Of a DNA stretch of 64,000 nt, positions 25,922 to 33,671 are shown in pieces. Every line of letters begins with the position of its first letter. Position 1 is the stretch's first letter. A program made the position numbers and the translations under genes. Source of the DNA: Pseudomonadota bacterium (GTDB lineage Bacteria; Pseudomonadota; Alphaproteobacteria; Sphingomonadales; Sphingomonadaceae). The notes under the pieces were generated by a model. The model worked only from the letters and a program-made list of their open reading frames with translations, had not been told where the DNA came from and made no database searches. The stretch is taken from the NCBI GenBank assembly GCA_023436615.1, contig JAEZIO010000026.1, positions 1-64,000 on the forward strand. The letters run 5' to 3'.

Positions 25922-25959
25922 CTTAGAGGTTCCACCCACTTTTATTGCGGAACAACCGG

Positions 25960-25996
25960 GGGTTGGTGAGCTACGGCTCGCCAACCCTTTGTTTTA
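25960..25996 (+). terminator. Strong intrinsic terminator upstream of divL
   Basis: A 12-bp stem (25960-25971 with 25976-25987, one G-U) with tetraloop TACG is followed by TTTGTTTTA. It separates the receptor transcript from the divL cluster. Confidence 0.85.
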
Positions 25997-26046
25997 GCGT
26001 CCCCTCCGCATATGACCTGCCCATGGGGCGAGGGGAGTAAGCAGCT

Positions 26047-28395
26047 TTGGGCGGGCCCGCGACGACGGTTATCGCCGCCGCCCTGGCGGCGCTGTGGATC
26101 CTGATCGCCGCGGCATTGTCGATCGTGGCGGCGCGCAGGATCCGCGACGCCGGAAAAGTCATCGGTGCCGCACGTTCGCTGCAGAACCTGCTGGAGCTGT
26201 CACCCGGCCGTCCCCTGGTCGTCCGCGGGGACGGCACCATCGAGGCGGACGCGCGGCTGGTGCGCGAGATCGGTCTCGAAAAAGCTCCGCGGGCTCTCGA
26301 CGAGCTTTCGGGCGACGAGCGCGGCCTCGTCGCTGAAGATGTGGCCGCACTTGCCGACCTTGTTCGAAATTCCGCGATTTCAGGCGAAAAGCTGCAATCG
26401 CAGGTCCGGGTTGCGGGCTCAGGCCGAGTGCTCGATGTTCGCGGGGCGCCCGCTCCTCCACCAGAGCCGCCGGGCACGATCCTCCTGTGGCTGTTCGATA
26501 CGAGCGTAGCCGAAACCGAGCGATCCAAGCTGTCGCAGCGACTGGCGCAAACGGAGGCGGCACTCGATTCCCTGACGCGCCTCATCGAGGCGGCGCCGTT
26601 TCCGATGTGGTATCGCGGCCCGGACCTCAATCTCGGGCTCGTAAACAGCGCGTTCGTGGAGGCGGTCGAGGGCCGCGACGCCGCGGACGTGATCGCCCGC
26701 GCCAGCGAGCTCGTCGGCGATACCGAGGAAGCCAAGGCCGAGGCGCTAACTTCGATCGAAAGCGGCAAGCCGACTGCGCGCAAGCAGCCGGCGATCGTAC
26801 GCGGCGAGCGCCGCATGCTCGAAATCGTCAACGTGCCGCTGCCGACGGGCGCGGTCGCCGGGTTCGCCCTCGACGTCCAGGAGCTCGAGGATTCGCGAGC
26901 CGAGCTCCAGCGCCACATGCAATCGCAGCGCGACCTCGTCGACCGGATGAGCGCAGGCGCGGCCCAGTTCGATGCGGACCGCAGCCTCAGCTTCTTCAAC
27001 CGCCCGTTCGCGGCAATGGCCCATCTCGATCCCGAATGGCTCGGCGAAAAGCCCGAGTTCGATCGCGTCCTCGAACGGATGCGCGAGAGCAACCGAGTCC
27101 CCGAAACGCGCGATTTCCCGACGTGGAAGGCCGAGCGCCGCGAGTGGTTCACAAGTCCCGAGGAGGCCGTCGAAGAAGACTGGATGTTGCCGGGCGGCGA
27201 TCACTGGCGAGTCGTCGCCCAGCCGCTTCCGGACGGCGGCTTGCGCCTCTTCATCGAGGACCGGACGGAGCAGGTTCGCCTGGCTTCTGCCCGCGACACA
27301 CTGCTTCGCGTTCGCTCCGCCACGTTCGACAATCTGTTCGAGGCGATCGGCGTGTTTTCGAGCGACGGACGACTCTATCTGTGGAACCGGCGGTTCAGCC
27401 AGATCTGGGACCTCGATGAGGAATGGCTTGCCGAGCACCCGCGCGTCGACGAGATGGTTCCCGCGCTCGCACGCAAGCTCGTCAACCCGACTGCCGCGGC
27501 GCAAATCCGCGAGATGGTCCGCAAGACGATGAGCGAGCGCGAACCGGCCAACGGTCGGATCACTCTGACCGACGGACGCAATTTCGATTTCGCCGCGGTT
27601 CCGCTGCCCGACGGCAATGCGCTCTTTACTCTCGTCGACGTAACCGATTCCCGGCGGATCGAAATGGCGCTTCGGGAGCGCGCCACGGCACTCGAGCAGG
27701 CGGATCGCGTGAAGACCGACTTCGTCGCCAACATGAGTTACGAGCTCAGAACTCCGCTGACTTCGATCGGCGGTTTCGCGGAGATGCTCGCGGAGGGTTA
27801 TGCGGGCAAGCTCAGCCCCGCGGCTACGGACTATGTGCGGGCGATACTGGAATCGGTGGAGCGGCTGTCCAAGCTCATCGATGACGTGCTGGACCTGACT
27901 CAGGGCGACTCGGCGACGCTCGTGCTCGAGCGGGAACGCATCGACGTTGCCGGGCTATGCCGAGCGGCGGTCGCCAAATTCGAATCCCGCACCAAGGAAA
28001 AGGGCCAGAAACTGCTGAGCGAGACGTCGGTCAGCACGGGCACCGTCATCGGCGACGTCCGCCGCCTCCGGGAGTCGATCGAACATGTGCTCGAGAATGC
28101 CAGCGGCTACACCGACCGCGGCGGGAAGATCGCCGTCAAGGCGTGGGGCGACGAGGACAACGCCTATGTCCAGATCAGCGACAACGGGGCGGGCATAGCA
28201 AAGAAGGACCTGCCCCGCGTGTTCAACCGCTTCGACAGGATCAGCCACGACCCGTCGCGCGGCGAGGCTGCGCTTGGCCTCGGCCTCCCGCTGACTCGCC
28301 AGTTCGTCGAGGCCCACGGCGGCAAGGTCGATCTGGTCTCCGCCAAGGGCAAGGGGACGACCGTGACCCTCACGATCCCGCGCGCGCCCAAATGA
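26047..28395 (+). CDS. divL: DivL-like sensor kinase with tyrosine in place of the H-box histidine
   Basis: A 782-residue membrane-anchored PAS kinase. It has one N-terminal transmembrane helix (~4-27), three PAS-like regions (~175-270, ~295-400, ~420-540), a HisKA dimerisation helix and an ATP-binding domain. The H-box reads FVANMSYELRTPLTSI, so Tyr565 stands where the phosphorylated His should be. The ATP site looks intact: ENASGYT (N box), DNGAGI from Asp712 and GLGLPL. This is the hallmark of DivL, which in Caulobacter (Tyr550) controls the CckA-CtrA cell-cycle pathway together with DivK. The TTG start follows GGGAG. tsaE overlaps its stop (ATGA). The DivL call rests on the Tyr, the size and the domain order. 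Confidence 0.85.
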   Translation: MGGPATTVIAAALAALWILIAAALSIVAARRIRDAGKVIGAARSLQNLLELSPGRPLVVRGDGTIEADARLVREIGLEKAPRALDELSGDERGLVAEDVAALADLVRNSAISGEKLQSQVRVAGSGRVLDVRGAPAPPPEPPGTILLWLFDTSVAETERSKLSQRLAQTEAALDSLTRLIEAAPFPMWYRGPDLNLGLVNSAFVEAVEGRDAADVIARASELVGDTEEAKAEALTSIESGKPTARKQPAIVRGERRMLEIVNVPLPTGAVAGFALDVQELEDSRAELQRHMQSQRDLVDRMSAGAAQFDADRSLSFFNRPFAAMAHLDPEWLGEKPEFDRVLERMRESNRVPETRDFPTWKAERREWFTSPEEAVEEDWMLPGGDHWRVVAQPLPDGGLRLFIEDRTEQVRLASARDTLLRVRSATFDNLFEAIGVFSSDGRLYLWNRRFSQIWDLDEEWLAEHPRVDEMVPALARKLVNPTAAAQIREMVRKTMSEREPANGRITLTDGRNFDFAAVPLPDGNALFTLVDVTDSRRIEMALRERATALEQADRVKTDFVANMSYELRTPLTSIGGFAEMLAEGYAGKLSPAATDYVRAILESVERLSKLIDDVLDLTQGDSATLVLERERIDVAGLCRAAVAKFESRTKEKGQKLLSETSVSTGTVIGDVRRLRESIEHVLENASGYTDRGGKIAVKAWGDEDNAYVQISDNGAGIAKKDLPRVFNRFDRISHDPSRGEAALGLGLPLTRQFVEAHGGKVDLVSAKGKGTTVTLTIPRAPK

Positions 28396-28826
28396 TGCTG
28401 GCCGACGAAATGGCGACGACGGCACTCGGCGCCAGCCTGGCGGGCAAGCTGCGCCCGGGCGACGTGGTGACGCTTTCCGGCGACCTCGGAGTGGGCAAGA
28501 CGGCCCTGGTTCGCGGCGCCCTGGGCGCGCTCGGTCACGAAGGGGAGGTGCCGAGCCCCAGCTTCGCCATCGTGCAGCCCTATGACGAGCTGGAGCCGCC
28601 GATCTGGCACGTCGATCTGTATCGCGTCGAAGATCCCGCCGAGCTCGACGAACTCGGGCTGGATTCGCTCGGTGATGCGGTGTTGCTGGTCGAGTGGCCG
28701 GAGCGCGCGGGCGGTGGGCGTTGGCCCGACGCGCTTCGACTCAGGCTCGAATTCGGGGAAGCAGGCGCTCGGCGCTTGACAGCGACCGTGCCGCCGTCAT
28801 GGCAAGGGCGATGGCCTCCGCGATGA
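28392..28826 (+). CDS. tsaE: tRNA threonylcarbamoyladenosine biosynthesis ATPase TsaE
   Basis: ATPase that works with TsaB and TsaD to make the t6A37 modification of ANN-decoding tRNAs. The 144-residue protein has Walker A GDLGVGKT (residues 30-37), SPSFAIVQPY, HVDLYRVEDPAELDELGL and LVEWPER, all typical of TsaE. It overlaps divL upstream and amgK downstream, each by ATGA, so it is translated as part of the cluster. A second ATG lies three bases later. Confidence 0.93.
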   Translation: MMLADEMATTALGASLAGKLRPGDVVTLSGDLGVGKTALVRGALGALGHEGEVPSPSFAIVQPYDELEPPIWHVDLYRVEDPAELDELGLDSLGDAVLLVEWPERAGGGRWPDALRLRLEFGEAGARRLTATVPPSWQGRWPPR

Positions 28827-29809
28827 CTCCACCCGCCCAAGCACATGATTTCCTTGCGGGATGCGGCTGGGAAGGGGCGAGGATCGAGCCGCTTGCCGGC
28901 GACGCCTCGTTCCGACGGTATTTCCGCGTGTCCGACGGCCCGCGCACGGCGGTGCTCATGGACGCTCCACCGCCGAACGAGGACGTGCGGCCCTTCGTGG
29001 CCGTTGCCGAGTGGCTCCATTCGGTGGGCCTCAGCGCACCGGAAATACTTGCTCGGGACATAGAGAAAGGCCTGCTCCTGCTCGGTGACTTCGGTCATTG
29101 GCGGTTGCGCGAAATCCTCGATACGGAGCCCAACCGGGAGCAGGAGCTGTACGAGCTTGCGACCGATGTCCTGATCCACCTCCATCGACACCCGCCCATG
29201 CCCGGGCTCCCGGTCCACGGCCTCGACCAATGGCTCGAGGAATTGAAGCTGTTCACCGATTGGTACTGCCCGACGCTCGGACTGTCGGTGGACGTGGAGG
29301 GCTATCGGCGCGCCTGGGCCGACGTGCTCGGGCCGGTCGCCGAGGACGGCCTCGGGCCCGTTACCGTGCTTCGCGACTATCACGCCGAAAATGTCATGCT
29401 GTTGAGCCGGCACGAAGGCGTTCGGCATTTCGGCCTGCTCGATTTCCAGGACGCGTTGGTGGGCCATCCGGCTTACGACCTGGCCTCGGTGCTCGAGGAT
29501 GCGAGGCGCGATGTTTCTCCGGCCATCGAGACGGCGATGATCGACCGGTACGTCGCGGCAAGTGGGAAGACTGCGCTGTTCGAGCGGGCGTACTGGGCGC
29601 TCGCCGCTCAACGCAACACGCGAATCCTGGGCGTGTTCACGCGCCTGTGGAAGCGGGACGGCAAGCCGCATTACACGGCCTTCCAGCCGCGGATGTGGGG
29701 TCTTCTGGAGCGCGATCTCGGCAAGCCCGGCCTCGAGCCGGTACGGGCGTGGTTCGACGCGAACATCGCATCGGAACATCGCGCTGCGCCGTGGGCGGAG
29801 GCGGCATGA
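28823..29809 (+). CDS. amgK: N-acetylmuramate/N-acetylglucosamine kinase AmgK
   Basis: Anomeric sugar kinase that phosphorylates recycled MurNAc (and GlcNAc) at C1, the first step of the AmgK-MurU cell-wall recycling route, which bypasses fosfomycin-sensitive synthesis. The 328-residue protein has the aminoglycoside-phosphotransferase fold: the ATP-binding start EPLAGDASFRRYFRV, the catalytic loop LRDYHAENVML and the metal-binding LLDFQDALVGHPAYDLAS. The ATG at 28823 overlaps the tsaE stop; further in-frame ATGs at 28799 and 28811 are possible. The specific function is inferred from the adjacent murU, with which it overlaps by ATGA. Confidence 0.88.
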   Translation: MTPPAQAHDFLAGCGWEGARIEPLAGDASFRRYFRVSDGPRTAVLMDAPPPNEDVRPFVAVAEWLHSVGLSAPEILARDIEKGLLLLGDFGHWRLREILDTEPNREQELYELATDVLIHLHRHPPMPGLPVHGLDQWLEELKLFTDWYCPTLGLSVDVEGYRRAWADVLGPVAEDGLGPVTVLRDYHAENVMLLSRHEGVRHFGLLDFQDALVGHPAYDLASVLEDARRDVSPAIETAMIDRYVAASGKTALFERAYWALAAQRNTRILGVFTRLWKRDGKPHYTAFQPRMWGLLERDLGKPGLEPVRAWFDANIASEHRAAPWAEAA

Positions 29810-30567
29810 AGGCGGTGAAACAGGCGCTTCGGCTGAAGGCGGAGATTACGGCCGAAGTCCCGAAGACCGCGATGGTCCTTGCCGCGGGGCTCGGCAAGCG
29901 CATGCGCCCGCTGACGGCGAGCAGGCCCAAGCCCCTGATCGAGGTCGCGGGCCAGCCGCTCCTCGATCATCTGCTCGATAAGCTGCGGGCCGCCGGCGTG
30001 GAGCGGGCGGTGGTCAACGTCCATTATCTCGCCGACGCCGTCGAAGCGCATCTCTCGAAGAACGCGCATGGCCTCGACATCGCCGTGTCGGATGAGCGGC
30101 CGCTGCTGCTCGAGACGGGAGGCGGGATGGTAAAGGCGGCGCCCCTGATCGATGCGGACCCGTTCCTCGTGGTCAACAGCGACAATTTGTGGGTGGACGG
30201 GCCGGCCGATACGCTGAAGCTGCTCGCTTCGCACTGGGACAGCCACGAGATGGATGCCTTGCTGCTGCTCGTGCCGCACGCTCGTGCAGCGAACCATGGC
30301 GGCCGCGGCGATTTCCACATGGACCGGCACGGCAGGCTGCGGCGACGCGATCGTTCGCGCGTCGCCCCGTTCGTCTACACGGGCGTGCAGATGGTCTCGA
30401 AGCGGCTGCTTCGCGATGCTCCCGAGGGGCCGTTCTCGACGAATGTTCTTTGGGACAGGGCCATCGAGGAGGGACGGTGCTTTGGAGCCGTGCACCAGGG
30501 CCTATGGTTCGATGTCGGCACTCCTCAGGCGATCAAGTCGACCGAGCTGATCCTAGAGGATGCCTGA
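29806..30567 (+). CDS. murU: N-acetylmuramate alpha-1-phosphate uridylyltransferase MurU
   Basis: Nucleotidyltransferase that converts MurNAc-1-phosphate and UTP to UDP-MurNAc, the second step after AmgK. The 253-residue protein has the signature LAAGLGKRMRPLT followed by RPKPLIEVAGQPLLDHLLDKL, the metal and nucleotide segment VVNSDNLW, and FDVGTPQAIKSTELILED at the end. General annotation might call it a mannose-1-phosphate guanylyltransferase; the amgK neighbour favours MurU. It overlaps amgK by ATGA and addB by eight bases. Confidence 0.87.
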   Translation: MKAVKQALRLKAEITAEVPKTAMVLAAGLGKRMRPLTASRPKPLIEVAGQPLLDHLLDKLRAAGVERAVVNVHYLADAVEAHLSKNAHGLDIAVSDERPLLLETGGGMVKAAPLIDADPFLVVNSDNLWVDGPADTLKLLASHWDSHEMDALLLLVPHARAANHGGRGDFHMDRHGRLRRRDRSRVAPFVYTGVQMVSKRLLRDAPEGPFSTNVLWDRAIEEGRCFGAVHQGLWFDVGTPQAIKSTELILEDA

Positions 30568-33484
30568 AGCGGCTGCGGAGCATTCGCGGCGACCCGCGGT
30601 CTTCACGATCCCGACCCACCGCTCGTTCGCGGACTCGCTGGTCGCAGGTCTCATTGCTCGATACGGGCGAGATCCGCTCATCCTCGCCAACGGCCGGATC
30701 CTGCTGCCGAACAACCGGGCGCTGAGAAGCATCACCGACGCATTCGTGCGCGCAAGCGGATCGGGCCTTGTTCTTCCGCGCCTCATCCCGGTCGGTGATC
30801 CCGAGTTGGAGGAGCGGATCGGCGGCGCGCTCGATCCCGCCGATTCGCGGGACCCTGTTCCGCCTGCCGTAGAGCCGCTGGAGCGGCTGTTCGCCCTTGC
30901 CGAGCTCGTCCAGCGCGACGGGGAAGGGGCGCTCGAAGCGTTGCGAATGGCGCGTGACGTCACGCGGACCCTGGACGCGCTGCTGATCGAGGAAGTCGAA
31001 CCTGCGAGGCTTCGCGATGCGGCGGTCGATGCACCGGACCTCGCGACTCATTGGCAAGTTTCGCTCGACCGCCTGCGCGCGATCATCGAGCAATGGCCGC
31101 GGCGGCTTCGGGAAAGCGGCCGGATCGACCTGGCGGCCAGGCGTAACATCCTGCTCCATCGGCTGGCGGCGCGTTGGGAGCACGAGCCGCCTCCGGGTTT
31201 CACGGTCGCCGCTGGCATTACGACGAGCGCACCCGCCGTCGCCTCGCTGCTGGCGCGGGTCGCGGCCATGCCGGAGGGAATGGTTGTTCTGCCCGGGCTG
31301 GCGCTTTCTTCCACGCTAGGCGATGACGAATGGGCGGCGCTCGGGCCGGAGGAAGGCGAGCGAGGCGAGGAAAGCCACCCGCAGTTCCACCTCAAGCTCC
31401 TCCTCGACCGGATTGGCATAGCTCGCGGCGAAGTCCGGCTTTGGCCCCGGGTCGGGGTCGCTGCGTCGACTGCTCTGCGCACGCGGGCGGTGGCGAACGC
31501 GATGGCATCCGCACGTTTTTCCGACAAATGGAGCCGGCTTGCCCCGCCGGAGCGCCGGCTGAGCGGGATTCGCACCGCCGTTCTGCCCGATTCCGCGGCC
31601 GAGGCGCAGGCGATAGCGCTTGCGATGCGCGAAGCTCTGGAGACGCCCGCACGGACGGTCGCTTTGGTGACCCCGGATCGCTCGCTCGCTCGCCGGGTCT
31701 CCGCTCTGCTCGCCCGTTGGGACATCCAGGCGGACGACAGCGCCGGCAAGCCGCTTTCCGAGTTGCCTGCCGGAACGCTGCTCATGGCCATCGCCTCCGC
31801 CATCGCCGAGGATCTTGCACCGGTGCCGCTGCTCTCGCTGCTCAAGCATCCGCTGGTTGGCGGGGAGGAGGATGAGCGCCTGCGCTGGCTGGATGACGTT
31901 CGTCGTCTCGACCGCGCATTGCGAGGTCCAAGGCCGGCGCAGGGCCTCACCGGCCTCGACCGACATTTCGAGGACAAGGACCAGGAAGGCGAGTGCAAGG
32001 GTTGTCTCGCGGCGTGGCGGCGGGTGCGGCCAAGGCTCGCGCAGCTGGCGCAGATCGGGCGCGAGACCCGTTCACTGCGCGATTTCATCGAGCTGATCGT
32101 GCGATCGGCCGAAATCCTCGCCGGCGATCGCGGCTGGCGCGGCAATGACGGCCGAATGGCCGCCGAGCTGCTAGCGCAGCTCCAGGCTTGCGACGCCGCC
32201 CAGCGGGTGGATATCCGGGCCGACGAACTGGTCGCGATCCTCGGCGAACTCCTGGAGAGCCACAATTTGCGGCCGCCTTACGGCGGCCATCCGCGCGTGT
32301 TCATCTGGGGTTTGCTGGAGGCGCGGCTCCAGCAGGCCGACCTGATGATCCTCGCTGGGCTCAACGAAGGCGTTTGGCCGTCGGTGCCCAAGCCGGACCC
32401 GTGGCTCGCGCCGAAAATTCGCGGCAACCTCGGCCTGCCAGGCCTCGAATATCGCATCGGGCTTTCGGCGCACGACTTCGCAAGCGCTCTCGGCGCGCGC
32501 GAGGTCCTTGTCACCCGGGCCAAACGGGACGGCCGCTCGCCCACCGTCGCCTCGCGCTTTCTCCTGCGGCTGGAGGCGATCAGCGGCGGGCTGCCCCGCG
32601 ATTTCCGGCTCGAACGGCTCGTTGCTGCCCTGGACGACCCCGGGCCTCCGCGGCCTGTGGAACGTCCGCAACCAGCGCCGCCGCCGGAGCAGCGGCCGGA
32701 CAGGATTTCCGTGACTGCAGTGGACCGGCTCAAAGCGGATCCCTTCGCCTTCTACGCTCAGGCCATCCTCAAGTTGCGCGAGCTCGATCCGGTCGACGCG
32801 GATCATACGGCGCGGTGGAAGGGCAGTGCCATCCACCAGGTGTTCGAGGAGTGGTTGCGCGACGACCAGTGCGATCCCGCCAGGCTGCGGCCGCGTGCCG
32901 AACGGTTGCTTGCCGACAAGGCCATACACGCAATGCTTCGAGCCCTGTGGGGCCCGCGGGTGCTGGAAGCCGTCGATTCGCTGGCCGAGCTGGAACGCAA
33001 GAATCAGGAACGCGGGCGGAGGCCGCTTGTCGCCGAAGCGAAGGGGGAAACGCCGCTTGCCGGAGTTCTCGTGCACGGCCGCGTCGATCGCATCGACAGG
33101 CTTGCCGACGGGGGCCTTGCGATCATCGACTACAAGACGGGATCGCCGCCGTCGGCCAAGGCCGTCCAGAGCGGGTTCGCGCTGCAGCTTGGCCTGCTCG
33201 GCCTGATTGCTCGCGCCGGCGGCATTGAAGGCGTGCAGGGCGACCCGGAGACCTTCGAATATTGGTCGTTAGCGCGGCGCCTGCTCGGCAAGAATCCCGT
33301 CCTTGCGACAAAGGACATGAGTGCGGCGGAATTCCTCGACCATGCCTTTCGCAACTTCGCCGAGGCCGCGGGAAAATGGCTGACGGGGACCGAGCCGTTC
33401 ACCGCCAAGCTGAACCCGGCTTACGCGCCTTACGGAGAATATGACCAGCTGATGCGGCTGGAGGAATGGTACGGCCGCAAATGA
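30560..33484 (+). CDS. addB: Double-strand break repair protein AddB
   Basis: Subunit of the AddAB helicase-nuclease that processes DNA double-strand breaks for RecA and recognises Chi-like sites. The 974-residue alphaproteobacterial type has an inactivated helicase-like N-terminus (ILLPNNRALRSI without a GKT P-loop), WGLLEARLQQADLMILAGLNEGVWP, and a C-terminal RecB-type nuclease with AIIDYKTGSPP (Asp857, Lys859) and FALQLGLLGL. I see no Cys set for an Fe-S cluster around the nuclease as in Bacillus AddB. Its ATG lies inside the end of murU. addA follows after 187 bp that hold a small antisense gene. Confidence 0.93.
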   Translation: MPEAAAEHSRRPAVFTIPTHRSFADSLVAGLIARYGRDPLILANGRILLPNNRALRSITDAFVRASGSGLVLPRLIPVGDPELEERIGGALDPADSRDPVPPAVEPLERLFALAELVQRDGEGALEALRMARDVTRTLDALLIEEVEPARLRDAAVDAPDLATHWQVSLDRLRAIIEQWPRRLRESGRIDLAARRNILLHRLAARWEHEPPPGFTVAAGITTSAPAVASLLARVAAMPEGMVVLPGLALSSTLGDDEWAALGPEEGERGEESHPQFHLKLLLDRIGIARGEVRLWPRVGVAASTALRTRAVANAMASARFSDKWSRLAPPERRLSGIRTAVLPDSAAEAQAIALAMREALETPARTVALVTPDRSLARRVSALLARWDIQADDSAGKPLSELPAGTLLMAIASAIAEDLAPVPLLSLLKHPLVGGEEDERLRWLDDVRRLDRALRGPRPAQGLTGLDRHFEDKDQEGECKGCLAAWRRVRPRLAQLAQIGRETRSLRDFIELIVRSAEILAGDRGWRGNDGRMAAELLAQLQACDAAQRVDIRADELVAILGELLESHNLRPPYGGHPRVFIWGLLEARLQQADLMILAGLNEGVWPSVPKPDPWLAPKIRGNLGLPGLEYRIGLSAHDFASALGAREVLVTRAKRDGRSPTVASRFLLRLEAISGGLPRDFRLERLVAALDDPGPPRPVERPQPAPPPEQRPDRISVTAVDRLKADPFAFYAQAILKLRELDPVDADHTARWKGSAIHQVFEEWLRDDQCDPARLRPRAERLLADKAIHAMLRALWGPRVLEAVDSLAELERKNQERGRRPLVAEAKGETPLAGVLVHGRVDRIDRLADGGLAIIDYKTGSPPSAKAVQSGFALQLGLLGLIARAGGIEGVQGDPETFEYWSLARRLLGKNPVLATKDMSAAEFLDHAFRNFAEAAGKWLTGTEPFTAKLNPAYAPYGEYDQLMRLEEWYGRK

Positions 33485-33486
33485 CG

Positions 33487-33630
33487 CTAGTTGCGCGGCT
33501 TCTTCTTGACCTTCGAAGCGTACAGCAAGGCCGCGACGATGGCGGCCGATCCGATTCCCACGGCGACGCCTGCCTTGACCAGCTTCTGGCGGCGCTCTTC
33601 GCTTGCCTTGTCGGTCTCGTCGTTGCTCAT
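33487..33630 (-). CDS. Small single-helix membrane protein between addB and addA
   Basis: A 47-residue product: a charged N-terminus (MSNDETDKASEERRQKL), one hydrophobic helix (~residues 21-39) and a Lys/Arg end (KVKKKPRN), which fits an N-out or N-in single-span peptide. It fills most of the 187-bp gap between addB and addA on the opposite strand and ends two bases from addB. No known family. It may be a genuine small gene or a chance frame; the helix plus positively charged flank favours the former. Confidence 0.5.
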   Translation of the reverse strand: MSNDETDKASEERRQKLVKAGVAVGIGSAAIVAALLYASKVKKKPRN

Positions 33631-33671
33631 GCGCGCTTCTCTATGGGCTTCGCCGCGGCATTGGAAGCCGC

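Noticed and set aside
27739..27741. Tyr in the kinase H-box as a sequencing error (CAC to TAC)
   Set aside because: Possible by one base, but the protein size, PAS layout and tsaE/amgK/addAB context fit DivL, where Tyr is normal.
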